From: Neisseria shayeganii 871 | GTDB taxonomy: Bacteria > Pseudomonadota > Gammaproteobacteria > Burkholderiales > Neisseriaceae | Assembly: GCF_000226875.1 (NCBI RefSeq) | Contig: NZ_JH164926.1 | Coordinates: forward strand, 15,173-72,960 | Reading direction: 5' to 3' | DNA length: 57,788 nt | Part shown: one piece after another, positions 17,892 to 26,275 of the stretch | Position numbering within the stretch: the first letter of the stretch is position 1 | How the letters are laid out: every line of letters starts with the position of its first letter | Program-made: the position numbers and the translations under genes | Notes under the pieces: generated by a model | The model's database searches: none | Told to the model about the DNA's origin: nothing | The model's input: the letters and a program-made list of their open reading frames with translations, nothing else

Positions 17892-17910
17892 TGCACCTAA
17901 AACAGGTGCA
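17892..17910. promoter_or_regulatory. Operator-like palindrome 1 between dndC and the XRE regulator
   Basis: A perfect inverted repeat TGCACCTAAAACAGGTGCA, with 7-bp arms and a 5-bp AT-rich centre. It is repeated 27 bp downstream by palindrome 2. It is probably bound by the divergent XRE protein. Confidence 0.7.
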
Positions 17911-17918
17911 AATAGGAT

Positions 17919-17937
17919 TGTACCTAAAATCGGTGCA
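17919..17937. promoter_or_regulatory. Operator-like palindrome 2, ending at the regulator start codon
   Basis: TGTACCTAAAATCGGTGCA matches palindrome 1 in most positions. TAAAAT at 17925-17930 could be the regulator's own -10 box, with transcription beginning at the ATG itself. On the other strand TACAAT (17917-17922) lies in the same site. Confidence 0.6.
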
Positions 17938-18192
17938 ATGACAAACCTGCGACTTTCCGTCCACTCTTCTGAACATGTATATTTACGACAAATCCTGATC
18001 CGGCGGCGGTTGGAGTTAGGTTTGTCGCAGCGTGCATTAGCAGATCGTTTGGGTGTAATCTATTCTTTTGTAGGCAAAGTAGAAACGGGTGATCGCAGGT
18101 TGGATGTGTTTGAATTTATTCAGTACTGTAAAAGCTTAGAATGGGATCCGTTGGATGTTCTACGCCATGTAGTAGCACAGAGTGACAATTAA
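17938..18192 (+). CDS. XRE-family helix-turn-helix regulator, controller-protein-like
   Basis: Predicted 84-aa one-domain DNA-binding protein. The helix-turn-helix is LGLSQRALADRLGVIYSFVGKVETGDRRL, followed by DVFEFIQYCKSLEWDPLDVL. Size and fold match XRE repressors and the controller (C) proteins of restriction-modification systems. The ATG directly follows a palindrome and has no Shine-Dalgarno site; a -10-like TAAAAT seven bases upstream suggests a leaderless mRNA, as in many C proteins. It probably regulates itself and the divergent dnd genes. The frame is open upstream to 17776, but that lies over dndC and the operators. Confidence 0.82.
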   Translation: MTNLRLSVHSSEHVYLRQILIRRRLELGLSQRALADRLGVIYSFVGKVETGDRRLDVFEFIQYCKSLEWDPLDVLRHVVAQSDN

Positions 18193-18260
18193 GTTCCGTT
18201 GGTAGTAGGGCAAGGTAGATTGGAAGGTTGCTTTTTCTTCTGTTAACTAGTTGGCACAGT

Positions 18261-18297
18261 GGCCGCAACGGTTACCATGCCGTTGCGGCCGCTTTTT
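18261..18297. terminator. Strong terminator after the XRE gene
   Basis: GGCCGCAACGG (18261-18271), loop of eight, CCGTTGCGGCC (18280-18290), then GCTTTTTT. It bounds the island on the tkt side. Confidence 0.85.
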
Positions 18298-18377
18298 TCG
18301 GCTTGCCGTCGCTATGCCCGGAATGTTTTCAGGTAGCCTTATACCGCCGTTTTCTGCTGTTTGGCCGGGGCGGCGGA

Positions 18378-18407
18378 TTGTCCGAAGCGGGCAAATAATG
18401 CGATAAT
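18378..18407 (+). promoter_or_regulatory. Candidate promoter of tkt
   Basis: TTGTCC (18378-18383), 18-bp spacer, GATAAT (18402-18407), ending 38 bp before the start codon. Confidence 0.4.
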
Positions 18408-18445
18408 CCGCGCCGTTTTTCCACACTCAAAAAGGCTTCACCACC

Positions 18446-20425
18446 ATGCCGACACCCACCGCCAATGCCATCCGTTTCCTCTCCATGGACGCCGTCCAGC
18501 AAGCCAATTCCGGCCACCCCGGTGCGCCGATGGGCATGGCCGAGATGGCCGATGTGCTGTGGCGCGAGTTTCTCAAGCACAATCCGGCCAACCCGCGTTT
18601 TGTCAACCGCGACCGCTTTGTGCTCTCCAACGGCCACGCCTCCATGCTGCTCTACAGCCTGCTGCATCTGAGCGGCTACGATGTTTCCATCGACGACTTG
18701 AAAAACTTCCGCCAGCTGCACAGCAAAACCCCCGGCCACCCGGAATACGGCTATACCGACGGCGTGGAAACCACCACCGGCCCCTTGGGTCAGGGCATTG
18801 CCAATGCGGTGGGCATGGCGCTGGCGGAAAAAATCCTTGCCGAAGAGTTCAACCAGGGCGGCCTGAATATTGTCGATCATCATACTTATGTGTTTTTGGG
18901 CGACGGCTGTTTGATGGAAGGTGTGTCGCACGAGGCCTGTTCGCTGGCCGGCACCTTGGGCTTGGGCAAGCTGGTGGTGCTCTACGACGACAACAATATT
19001 TCCATCGACGGCAAGGTGGACGGCTGGTTTACCGAAAACATTCCGCAGCGCTTCGAGAGCTACGGCTGGCATGTGGTGCCGAATGTGGACGGCCATAATC
19101 CCGAAGCGGTGCGCGCGGCGATTGCCGCGGCCAAGGCCGAAACCGCCAAGCCCTCCATCATCTGCTGCAAAACCCTGATCGGCAAAGGCGCGGCCAATAA
19201 GGAAGGCAGCCACAAAACCCACGGCGCACCCTTGGGCGCCGACGAAATCGCAGCCACCCGCGCGCATTTGGGTTGGGCGCATGGCCCGTTTGAAGTGCCG
19301 CAGGCGGTGTACGACGCTTGGGATGCCAAAGACAAAGGAGCGGCGCTGGAAGCCGAATGGCAGCGTTTATTTGCCGAATACCAAAGCCGTTTCCCGGCCA
19401 AGGCCGCCGAATTTTTGCGCCGCAGCGAAGGCAGGCTACCTGAAAACTTCGATGCCCATATTGACGCCGCGCTGGCGACGGTGTGTGACAAAGGCGAAAA
19501 AATCGCCACCCGCAAAGCCAGCCAAAACAGCATCGAAGTATTGGCGCAGGTGTTGCCCGAATTGGTGGGCGGCTCGGCCGACCTCACTCCGTCCAACCTC
19601 ACCGACTGGTCGAACAGCCGCGCGGTGAGCGCCGAAGCCGGCGGCAATTATTTGCACTACGGTGTGCGCGAATTCGGCATGGCCGCCATCATGAACGGCA
19701 TGGCGCTGCACGGCGGTGTGAAACCCTTTGGCGCCACCTTCTTGATGTTCAGCGAATACGCCCGCAACGCCTTGCGCATGGCGGCGCTGATGAAGATCAA
19801 CCCGGTGTTTGTGTTCACCCACGATTCCATCGGCTTGGGCGAAGACGGCCCCACCCACCAGCCGGTGGAGCAAACCGCCACCCTGCGCCTGATTCCGAAC
19901 ATGACGGTTTGGCGCCCCTGCGACAGCGCCGAAAGCCTGGTGGCCTGGGCCGAAGCGGCCAAAGCCGCCGACCATCCCAGCTGCCTGGTGTTTAGCCGCC
20001 AAAACCTGCCTTTCGTGCCGCGCAGTGCCGCGCAGTTGGCCGACATCCGCCGCGGGGCCTATGTGTTGAGCGAGGCCGACGGCGCCCAAGCGGTGATCAT
20101 CGCCACCGGCTCCGAAGTGGAGCTGGCGTTGCAAGCGCAACAGGCTTTGGCCGAACAAGGCGTGGCGGTGAACGTGGTATCGATGCCGTCCACCAATGTG
20201 TTCGACCGCCAAGATGCCGCCTACCGCCACAGCGTGTTGCCGCCGCAATTGCCCAAAGTGGCGGTGGAAGCCGGTGTCAGCGACGGCTGGTATAAATACG
20301 TGGGCCTGGACGGCAAAGTGGTGGGCCTGGACCGCTTCGGCGAATCCGCCCCGGCCGAGCAGCTGTTTGCCGAATTCGGTTTCACGGTGGACAAGGTGGT
20401 GGCCGCGGTGAAAGCGGTGCTGTAA
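18446..20425 (+). CDS. tkt: Transketolase
   Basis: Predicted 659-aa thiamine-diphosphate enzyme of the non-oxidative pentose phosphate pathway; it moves two-carbon units between sugar phosphates. The N-terminal domain has NSGHPGAPMGMAEMADVLW and GPLGQGIANAVGMALAEK. The ThDP/Mg motif is GDGCLMEGVSHEACSLAGTLGLGKLVVLYDDNNISIDG. The pyrimidine domain holds FTHDSIGLGEDGPTHQPVEQ. The length matches E. coli TktA (663 aa). An in-frame DUS encodes GRLPENF near residue 330. A terminator follows directly. Confidently assigned by multiple motifs. Confidence 0.97.
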   Translation: MPTPTANAIRFLSMDAVQQANSGHPGAPMGMAEMADVLWREFLKHNPANPRFVNRDRFVLSNGHASMLLYSLLHLSGYDVSIDDLKNFRQLHSKTPGHPEYGYTDGVETTTGPLGQGIANAVGMALAEKILAEEFNQGGLNIVDHHTYVFLGDGCLMEGVSHEACSLAGTLGLGKLVVLYDDNNISIDGKVDGWFTENIPQRFESYGWHVVPNVDGHNPEAVRAAIAAAKAETAKPSIICCKTLIGKGAANKEGSHKTHGAPLGADEIAATRAHLGWAHGPFEVPQAVYDAWDAKDKGAALEAEWQRLFAEYQSRFPAKAAEFLRRSEGRLPENFDAHIDAALATVCDKGEKIATRKASQNSIEVLAQVLPELVGGSADLTPSNLTDWSNSRAVSAEAGGNYLHYGVREFGMAAIMNGMALHGGVKPFGATFLMFSEYARNALRMAALMKINPVFVFTHDSIGLGEDGPTHQPVEQTATLRLIPNMTVWRPCDSAESLVAWAEAAKAADHPSCLVFSRQNLPFVPRSAAQLADIRRGAYVLSEADGAQAVIIATGSEVELALQAQQALAEQGVAVNVVSMPSTNVFDRQDAAYRHSVLPPQLPKVAVEAGVSDGWYKYVGLDGKVVGLDRFGESAPAEQLFAEFGFTVDKVVAAVKAVL

Positions 20426-20446
20426 AACATTACCCCAAACATAAAG

Positions 20447-20471
20447 GCTGCCCTGAACGGGCAGCTTTTTT
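20447..20471 (+). terminator. tkt terminator
   Basis: GCTGCCC (20447-20453), TGAAC loop, GGGCAGC (20459-20465), TTTTTT. It resembles a DUS hairpin but the arms are not DUS. Confidence 0.85.
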
Positions 20472-20613
20472 ATGCTGGTGTGGCCGGCGCGATGTGTTTG
20501 CTCGGGTCCGACTCCGCCGGCAAAGGAATCATTCGGATGGTTGCCTGCGCGGAAAAATGCCCGTTTTTCTCTTGTATGCGCAGCCGGATTCGGGCAGGCG
20601 GGGCAAATTCGGT

Positions 20614-20619
20614 TATACT
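20614..20619 (+). promoter_or_regulatory. -10 box upstream of pcnB
   Basis: TATACT in a GGTTATACTG context, 59 bp before the chosen start codon. No convincing -35 is seen. Confidence 0.35.
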
Positions 20620-20677
20620 GCGCACTTTTTGGCGGCGCCCTTGCGCCGCCGGCATGCTGGATGATTTTGAACGCAAT

Positions 20678-22045
20678 ATGTTGAAAAAGTGGCTACATAA
20701 AGTATTTCCCGCCAAATCTGCGGCCGTGCGTCCTCGGAAAACCGTGTTGCCTTTTGCCGAGCACGGCATCGAAGCGGGCAGCATCAGTTTCGCGGCCGAG
20801 AAAGTGGTGTCGCGCCTGCATCAGGCCGGTTTTGAAGCCTATGTGGTGGGCGGTGCGGTGCGCGATTTGCTGCTGGGCATCGAGCCCAAGGATTTCGATG
20901 TGGCCACCAATGCGCGGCCGGAAGAGGTGCGCAAAATTTTCCGCCGCAGCCGCATCATCGGGCGGCGCTTTCAGATTGTGCATGTGATGGTGGGGCCGGA
21001 AACCATTGAGGTGACCACTTTCCGCGGCGGCGGTCGGCCGGCCCGCCAAAACGAACACGGCCGCATCATGCAGGACAACAGCTACGGCACCCTGGCCCAA
21101 GATGCGGAACGGCGCGACTTCACTTGCAATGCGCTCTACTACAACCCGCAACGCCAAGAAATCACCGATTTTCACCACGGTGTGGACGACATCCGCGCCA
21201 AACGGCTGGTGATGATCGGCGATGCCCGCGAACGCTATCAGGAAGACCCGGTGCGTATGCTGCGGGCGGCGCGTTTGTCGGGCAAACTGGGTTTTCAGGT
21301 AGCCGAAGACACTGCTGAGCCGATTGCAGCGCAACTGCATCTGTTGCCGAAAGAGCCCTTGGCGCGTCTGTTTGACGAGGTGATGAAAATCCTGTTTTCC
21401 GGTTCGGCCGAAGACTGCCTGCGCCAGCTCAAACAGCTGCAGATGGATGCCCGCCCGCTGCATCCTCTGCTGGATGCCGCCCTGCACGGCCTGCCGCCGG
21501 CGGGGGAGCATAATATGGTGTCGCTGGCGCTGGCCAATACCGACCGCCGCCTGAAGGCAGACCAATCGGTGTCGGTGGGCTTTGTGTTGGCGGCGGTGCT
21601 GTGGCCGCAGGTGCAGCACTACTGGCAGCAACAGCGCCGGCAGGGCAAAAAAGACGATGCGGCTTTATCGGCTGCGATTGCGCAGATGCGCGAAGAAATG
21701 GAAAAAGGTTGGGGCGTGCCGCAGCGCTATGCGGCCACCATGCGCGAAATTTGGATTTTGCAGCCGCGCTTCGACCACCGCCGCGGCGCCCGTCCGTTCC
21801 GCCTGTTGGCGCAGCAGCGTTTCCGCGCCGCTTACGATTTTCTGCTCTTGCGCGCGCAAACCGGCGAAACCGAACAGCAAACCGCCGATTGGTGGACTGC
21901 CTTCCAAGAGGCGGACCAAGAGCAGCGGGTGGCGATGGTGCAGGCGCAGCAGCCCTGCCGCTTGGACGACGAACCGGCGGCGCCGAAAAAACGCCGTCGC
22001 CGTCGCAAAAAGCCGGCGGCCAAGCGTGAGGAAACGTCGGCATGA
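20678..22045 (+). CDS. pcnB: Poly(A) polymerase PcnB
   Basis: Predicted 455-aa class II nucleotidyltransferase that adds poly(A) tails to RNA 3' ends, marking them for decay. The core is AYVVGGAVRDLLLGIEPKDFDVATNARPEEVRKIF with the catalytic aspartates, then RRFQIVHVMVGPETIEVTTFRGG and the RNA-binding YQEDPVRMLRAARLSGKLGF. A lysine/arginine-rich tail (PKKRRRRRKKPAAKR) is typical of PcnB rather than CCA-adding enzymes. The start at 20678 (MLKKWLHKVF) is chosen by family resemblance; the frame is open to 20480. The stop overlaps folK by four bases, so the two are coupled. An internal DUS encodes FQVAED. Confidence 0.92.
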   Translation: MLKKWLHKVFPAKSAAVRPRKTVLPFAEHGIEAGSISFAAEKVVSRLHQAGFEAYVVGGAVRDLLLGIEPKDFDVATNARPEEVRKIFRRSRIIGRRFQIVHVMVGPETIEVTTFRGGGRPARQNEHGRIMQDNSYGTLAQDAERRDFTCNALYYNPQRQEITDFHHGVDDIRAKRLVMIGDARERYQEDPVRMLRAARLSGKLGFQVAEDTAEPIAAQLHLLPKEPLARLFDEVMKILFSGSAEDCLRQLKQLQMDARPLHPLLDAALHGLPPAGEHNMVSLALANTDRRLKADQSVSVGFVLAAVLWPQVQHYWQQQRRQGKKDDAALSAAIAQMREEMEKGWGVPQRYAATMREIWILQPRFDHRRGARPFRLLAQQRFRAAYDFLLLRAQTGETEQQTADWWTAFQEADQEQRVAMVQAQQPCRLDDEPAAPKKRRRRRKKPAAKREETSA

Positions 22046-22539
22046 ATCCGGTTTACATCGCTTTGGGCAGCAATCTGGCGCAGCCCGTTCGCCAGCTGCA
22101 ATCCGCCTTGGCTGCTTTGGCCGCCCACCCCTCGGTTCAGGTAGCCGCCTGCTCGTCTTTTTACCGCACCGCGCCGGTGGGCTATGATGAGCAGCCCGAT
22201 TTCATCAATGCGGTGGCCCTGCTGCAAACCGATCTGCCGCCGCCCGAGCTGCTGCGCGTCTTGCAGGCCGCCGAAGAAGCGGCCGGCCGCGTACGCAGCT
22301 TCCGCAACGCCCCGCGCACACTGGATTTGGACATCATCGATTATGGCGGCCAAGTGTGGGACACGCCGGATTTGCAGCTGCCCCATCCCCGTGCCGCCGA
22401 ACGAGGTTTTGTGATGGTGCCGCTGGCCGAAATCGCGCCGCAGCACCGCCTGCCTAGCCAGCAGCAGACCGCCGCCGAGTTGGCCGCGGCCTTGGCCGGC
22501 CAAAGGGTGGTCAAACTGGATGCAACGCTTTTCAGGTAG
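22042..22539 (+). CDS. folK: 2-amino-4-hydroxy-6-hydroxymethyldihydropteridine pyrophosphokinase
   Basis: Predicted 165-aa HPPK, which transfers pyrophosphate from ATP to the pterin precursor in folate synthesis. It begins VYIALGSNLAQP and has the signature RSFRNAPRTLDLDIIDYG and LPHPRAAERGFVMVPLAEIAP. The size equals the family's. It overlaps pcnB by ATGA, and the pcnB-folK order is common in proteobacteria. A DUS near the 5' end encodes VQVAAC, and another lies just after the C-terminus. Confidence 0.95.
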   Translation: MNPVYIALGSNLAQPVRQLQSALAALAAHPSVQVAACSSFYRTAPVGYDEQPDFINAVALLQTDLPPPELLRVLQAAEEAAGRVRSFRNAPRTLDLDIIDYGGQVWDTPDLQLPHPRAAERGFVMVPLAEIAPQHRLPSQQQTAAELAAALAGQRVVKLDATLFR

Positions 22540-22558
22540 CCCGGAAGGGACGGCTTTT

Positions 22559-23218
22559 ATGCAAAACAAAAACCGCTATATTGTTGTCGAAGGCGCCATC
22601 GGCAGCGGCAAGTCCGCCCTCAGCCGCCGTTTGGCCGAGCATTACGGCTGCCCTTTGCTGAGCGAGGCGGCGGCGCAGAATCCGTTTCTGGAGCAGTTTT
22701 ACCTCAATGCCGCCAACCACGGCCTGGCCGCCGAGTTGCACTTTCTGCTGCGCCGCGCCGAAATGCTCGGCATCATCGCGGCGGTGGACGAAATCCACGA
22801 TGCGCATGCCGGCATGCAGCAGCGGGTGGTGAGCGATTTTCTGCTGGAAAAAGACCAGATTTACGTGCCGGCGATTTTGAATGAGGCCGAGCAGACGCTG
22901 TATTGGGAAATCAAGCAGAAAATCATGCCCGAATTTCCGGTGCCCGATTTGGTGATTTACCTGCAAACTTCGGCGGAAACCGACGAGCGCCGCCTGCGCA
23001 AACGCGGCGAGGCGGCGCTCAATCTGTTCCCGCCCGGCTATTTGCGCCAGATACACGAAGAATACCACCGCTATTTCTACCTCTACGACCGCGCGCCCTT
23101 GCTGATTGCCAATGCCGACGAGTTGGATTTGTGCGGCAACGACGAGCATTTCGCCCTCTTGCTGCAGGCGGTGGACAATATGCAGGGCAGCCGTTTCTAC
23201 CTCAATCTGCACGAATAA
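22559..23218 (+). CDS. Deoxynucleoside kinase family protein
   Basis: Predicted 219-aa P-loop kinase. It starts NRYIVVEGAIGSGKSALSRRLAEHYG (Walker A GAIGSGKS), has a DLVIYLQTSAETDERRLRKRG lid region and an ERR-type arginine set. It resembles the deoxyadenosine/deoxyguanosine kinase family that salvages deoxynucleosides. In this family of bacteria the gene often follows folK and may be linked to folate or nucleotide supply. The GGAAGGGA site at 22541-22548 fixes the start at 22559; the frame is open to 22520 inside folK. The exact nucleoside is unknown. Confidence 0.82.
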   Translation: MQNKNRYIVVEGAIGSGKSALSRRLAEHYGCPLLSEAAAQNPFLEQFYLNAANHGLAAELHFLLRRAEMLGIIAAVDEIHDAHAGMQQRVVSDFLLEKDQIYVPAILNEAEQTLYWEIKQKIMPEFPVPDLVIYLQTSAETDERRLRKRGEAALNLFPPGYLRQIHEEYHRYFYLYDRAPLLIANADELDLCGNDEHFALLLQAVDNMQGSRFYLNLHE

Positions 23219-23336
23219 ATGGCAATAAGGTCTGATGGCTTTCAGGTAACCTGAAGCCCAAGCCGGCTGGTGTAGGTGTGTTCAGGTAGCCTGCGGCAAA
23301 GCAGATACCCTTAAAGAAACTTCAGGCTGCCTGAGT

Positions 23337-23783
23337 TTATTCTGCGGCGGCTGCTCCAAACCGTTCGCGGAACGCCGGCGGGGTTTTGGCCACGCGCTGA
23401 TCGGCATAATCGAAAAACACCAAGCCGTTTTTGACACGGGCGATTTCCACGCCGTCGCTGCGGCGGCAAAAACGAGTGTAAAGCGCAAAGCCCGCGCTGC
23501 CGATGTGGCCGACGGCTACCTGAACCTGCAGCACATCGCCGTGAAACGCTTGGGCACAATATTGAACGGCTGCATCGGCCATAATCAGGCCGGCGCCGAA
23601 AACATCCAGTTCGGTGCAGCCGTGGGCCGCCAGAAAGCGGATGCGTGCTTCGTGGGCCAGCCGCAACACCGCATCGTTGGCGAGGTGGTTGCCGTAGTTG
23701 ATGTCGCCGATGCAGACGGTGAGCTCGGTTTCAAACGCTACGTTGTCGGGCATCGGCACTTGGATGCGTTGCAGGGCGCTCAT
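23337..23783 (-). CDS. Hotdog-fold thioesterase family protein
   Basis: Predicted 148-aa protein with the YbgC/4HBT hotdog pattern: ELTVCIGDINYGNHLANDAVLRLAHEARIRFL, then IMADAAVQYCAQAFHGDVLQVQVAVG. The DINYGNHLANDAVL segment occupies the place of the 4HBT active-site helix. AAGGAG precedes the start at 23783. A DUS within the gene encodes VQVA. The thioester substrate is unknown; such proteins hydrolyse acyl-CoA or acyl-ACP. The neighbouring dNK and groES genes are probably unrelated. Confidence 0.75.
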   Translation of the reverse strand: MSALQRIQVPMPDNVAFETELTVCIGDINYGNHLANDAVLRLAHEARIRFLAAHGCTELDVFGAGLIMADAAVQYCAQAFHGDVLQVQVAVGHIGSAGFALYTRFCRRSDGVEIARVKNGLVFFDYADQRVAKTPPAFRERFGAAAAE

Positions 23784-23999
23784 GCGTTTCTCCTTTGTGT
23801 GGTTGGCTGATTGGCCGCCGTATTGTGCAGAATTGACAAGCCGTTGGCAAACCGTGGCACGGGCATCAAAAAGGCCGCGGGGCGCTTTTCAGGTAGCCTC
23901 TCGGCGGATAAATGGAATAGGCGGGAAGGAATTTTTTCAAGCAGGCAAAGCAGATAGGTTTGCGGCGTGCCTCAGCGGCAGAAATTTTGCCGCAGGGCA

Positions 24000-24027
24000 C
24001 TTGAATTCGTGCCGCCCAGCCTTATTT
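24000..24027 (+). promoter_or_regulatory. Candidate sigma-32 heat-shock promoter of groES-groEL
   Basis: CTTGAA (24000-24005), 14-bp spacer, CCTTATTT (24020-24027). This is close to the E. coli groE pattern CTTGAA-N14-CCCCATTT and sits 100 bp upstream of the groES ATG. No CIRCE inverted repeat was seen. The 344 bp before groES otherwise hold one DUS (about 23889) and nothing gene-like. Confidence 0.55.
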
Positions 24028-24127
24028 TGCCTGCACACTTGGCGCGCCGCCGTTTGGAGCGGGCGCTTTCTTAACGGGCCCATCGGGCCGGAAATTTTTC
24101 AAACAATTGAATATCGGAGAGAAAATT

Positions 24128-24415
24128 ATGGCCATCCGTCCTTTGCACGACCGTGTAGTAGTGAAGCGTTTGGAAGCGGAAGAAAAAACCGCTTCCGGCA
24201 TTGTGTTGCCGGGCGCTGCGGCAGAAAAACCCGATATGGGTGAAGTGGTTGCCGTTGGCGAAGGCAAGCTGAACAAAAACGGCGAGCGCCGTCCGCTGGA
24301 TGTGAAAGTGGGCGACAAGGTGATTTTCGGCAAATACAGCGGCCAGTCTGTAAAAGTGGACGGCGACGAATTGCTGGTGATGCGCGAAGAAGATATTTTC
24401 GGTATCGTAGAATAA
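24128..24415 (+). CDS. groES: Co-chaperonin GroES
   Basis: Predicted 95-aa 10-kDa chaperonin, the heptameric lid of the GroEL chamber. It begins MAIRPLHDRVVVKRLEAEEK and holds the mobile loop SGIVLPGAAAEKPDMGEVVAVGEGK and the end GKYSGQSVKVDGDELLVMREEDIFGIVE. The length is standard. The ATG at 24128 follows GGAGAGAAAA, and the open frame upstream lacks similarity. A DUS hairpin (24419-24454) sits in the 72-bp gap before groEL. Confidence 0.97.
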   Translation: MAIRPLHDRVVVKRLEAEEKTASGIVLPGAAAEKPDMGEVVAVGEGKLNKNGERRPLDVKVGDKVIFGKYSGQSVKVDGDELLVMREEDIFGIVE

Positions 24416-24418
24416 TCC

Positions 24419-24454
24419 TTCAGGTAGCCTAAGGTTTCGCAAGGGCTACCTGAA
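24419..24454. repeat. DUS inverted pair between groES and groEL
   Basis: TTCAGGTAGCC (24419-24429) and GGCTACCTGAA (24444-24454), loop of 14. An A-run follows, with no U-tract. It might set the groES/groEL ratio or stabilise processed mRNA. Confidence 0.6.
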
Positions 24455-24487
24455 AAACTTAAATCATTGATTTTGGAGTAAATAATT

Positions 24488-26131
24488 ATGGCAGCTAAAG
24501 ACGTACAATTCGGCAATGACGTCCGTCAGAAAATGGTCAACGGCGTAAACGTGTTGGCCAACGCAGTAAAAGTGACCCTGGGCCCGAAAGGCCGCAATGT
24601 GGTGCTCGACCGCGCCTTCGGCGGCCCGCACATCACCAAAGACGGCGTGTCTGTGGCCAAAGAAATCGAACTGAAAGACAAGTTTGAAAACATGGGCGCG
24701 CAAATGGTGAAAGAAGTGGCGTCCAAAACTTCCGACGTGGCCGGCGACGGCACCACCACCGCCACCGTATTGGCGCAAGCCATCGTGGCCGAAGGCATGA
24801 AATACGTGGCCGCCGGCATGAACCCGACCGACCTGAAACGCGGCATCGACAAAGCGGTGACCGCTTTGGTGGACGAGTTGAAAAACATCGCCAAGCCGGT
24901 GCCGGAGAAATCTAAAGAAATCGCCCAAGTGGCTTCGATTTCCGCCAACTCCGACGAATCCATCGGCGACATCATCGCCCAAGCCATGAACGAAGTGGGC
25001 AAAGAAGGCGTGATCACCGTGGAAGACGGTAAATCGCTGGAAAACGAAGTGGAAGTGGTGAAAGGCATGCAGTTTGACCGCGGCTACCTGTCTCCCTACT
25101 TCGTTACCGACATGGAAAAACAGATTGCCGGTTTGGACAGCCCGTTTGTTTTGCTGTTCGACAAGAAAATCAGCAACATCCGCGACCTGTTGCCGGTGTT
25201 GGAGCAAGTGGCCAAAACCAGCCGTCCGCTGCTGATCATCGCCGAAGACGTAGAAGGCGAAGCCTTGGCCACTTTGGTGGTGAACAACATCCGCGGCATT
25301 CTGAAAACCGTGGCCGTGAAAGCGCCGGGCTTCGGCGACCGCCGCAAAGCCATGCTGCAAGACATCGCCATCCTCACCGGCGGTACCGTGATTGCCGAAG
25401 AAGTGGGCCTGTCTTTGGAAAAAGCCACTTTGGAAGATTTGGGTCAAGCCAAACGCATCGAGGTGGGCAAAGAGAACACCACCATCATCGACGGCTTGGG
25501 CGACAAAGCTGCCGTTGAGGCCCGCGTGAAAGAAATCCGCACCCAAATCGAAACCGCCACCAGCGATTACGATAAAGAGAAGCTGCAAGAGCGCGTGGCC
25601 AAACTGGCCGGCGGCGTGGCCGTGATCAAAGTGGGTGCCGCCACCGAAGTGGAAATGAAAGAGAAGAAAGACCGCGTGGACGACGCCCTGCACGCCACCC
25701 GCGCGGCGGTGGAAGAAGGCGTGGTCGCCGGCGGCGGCGTGGCCCTGCTGCGTGCCCGTGCTGCTTTGAGCAAAGTGGAAACCGCCAATGCAGACCAAGA
25801 AGCCGGCGTACAAATCGTGCTGCGCGCGGTGGAATCTCCGCTGCGTCAGATTGTGGCCAATGCCGGCGGCGAACCCAGCGTGGTGGTGAACAAAGTGTTG
25901 GAAGGCCAAGGCAACTTCGGCTACAACGCCGGCACCGACAGCTACGGCGACATGATTGAAATGGGCGTATTGGATCCGGCCAAAGTGACCCGCTCCGCCC
26001 TGCAACACGCCGCCTCCATCGCCGGTCTGATGCTGACCACCGACTGCATGATTGCCGAAATCCCGGAAGACAAACCTGCAGCGCCCGATATGGGCGGCAT
26101 GGGTGGTATGGGCGGCATGGGCATGATGTAA
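24488..26131 (+). CDS. groEL: Chaperonin GroEL
   Basis: Predicted 547-aa 60-kDa chaperonin that folds proteins in the cytoplasm. It starts MAAKDVQFGNDVRQKMVNGVN and carries the ATP-binding segment TLGPKGRNVVLDRAFG, the D-G-T-T-T motif in VAGDGTTTATVLAQAI and a GGM-repeat C-terminal tail (DMGGMGGMGGMGMM). Length 547 is typical. A clear GGAG site lies at 24474-24477. A GC-rich terminator follows at 26161-26186. Confidence 0.98.
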   Translation: MAAKDVQFGNDVRQKMVNGVNVLANAVKVTLGPKGRNVVLDRAFGGPHITKDGVSVAKEIELKDKFENMGAQMVKEVASKTSDVAGDGTTTATVLAQAIVAEGMKYVAAGMNPTDLKRGIDKAVTALVDELKNIAKPVPEKSKEIAQVASISANSDESIGDIIAQAMNEVGKEGVITVEDGKSLENEVEVVKGMQFDRGYLSPYFVTDMEKQIAGLDSPFVLLFDKKISNIRDLLPVLEQVAKTSRPLLIIAEDVEGEALATLVVNNIRGILKTVAVKAPGFGDRRKAMLQDIAILTGGTVIAEEVGLSLEKATLEDLGQAKRIEVGKENTTIIDGLGDKAAVEARVKEIRTQIETATSDYDKEKLQERVAKLAGGVAVIKVGAATEVEMKEKKDRVDDALHATRAAVEEGVVAGGGVALLRARAALSKVETANADQEAGVQIVLRAVESPLRQIVANAGGEPSVVVNKVLEGQGNFGYNAGTDSYGDMIEMGVLDPAKVTRSALQHAASIAGLMLTTDCMIAEIPEDKPAAPDMGGMGGMGGMGMM

Positions 26132-26160
26132 TCCCCACCCGACTGCTTGGAGCCAACCAA

Positions 26161-26186
26161 CCCCGCGTTTCACGCGGGGTTTTTTC
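26161..26186 (+). terminator. groEL terminator
   Basis: CCCCGCG (26161-26167), TTTCA loop, CGCGGGG (26173-26179), T-run (26180-26185). Confidence 0.92.
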
Positions 26187-26275
26187 TGTCTGCCGTTTTC
26201 GGCTGGGGGTCGGCCGCTGAACGGTACCGCGATTTGGCGGGGTGGTGCACGATTGCCATCCGGCCAATAATCTCC

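Noticed and set aside
20441..20471. GGCTGCCC/GGGCAGC hairpin as a DUS pair
   Set aside because: The arms lack the DUS ending; it is an ordinary tkt terminator.
24464..26173. 569-aa open frame antisense to groEL
   Set aside because: His/Gly-rich shadow of groEL codon use; no start site or family.
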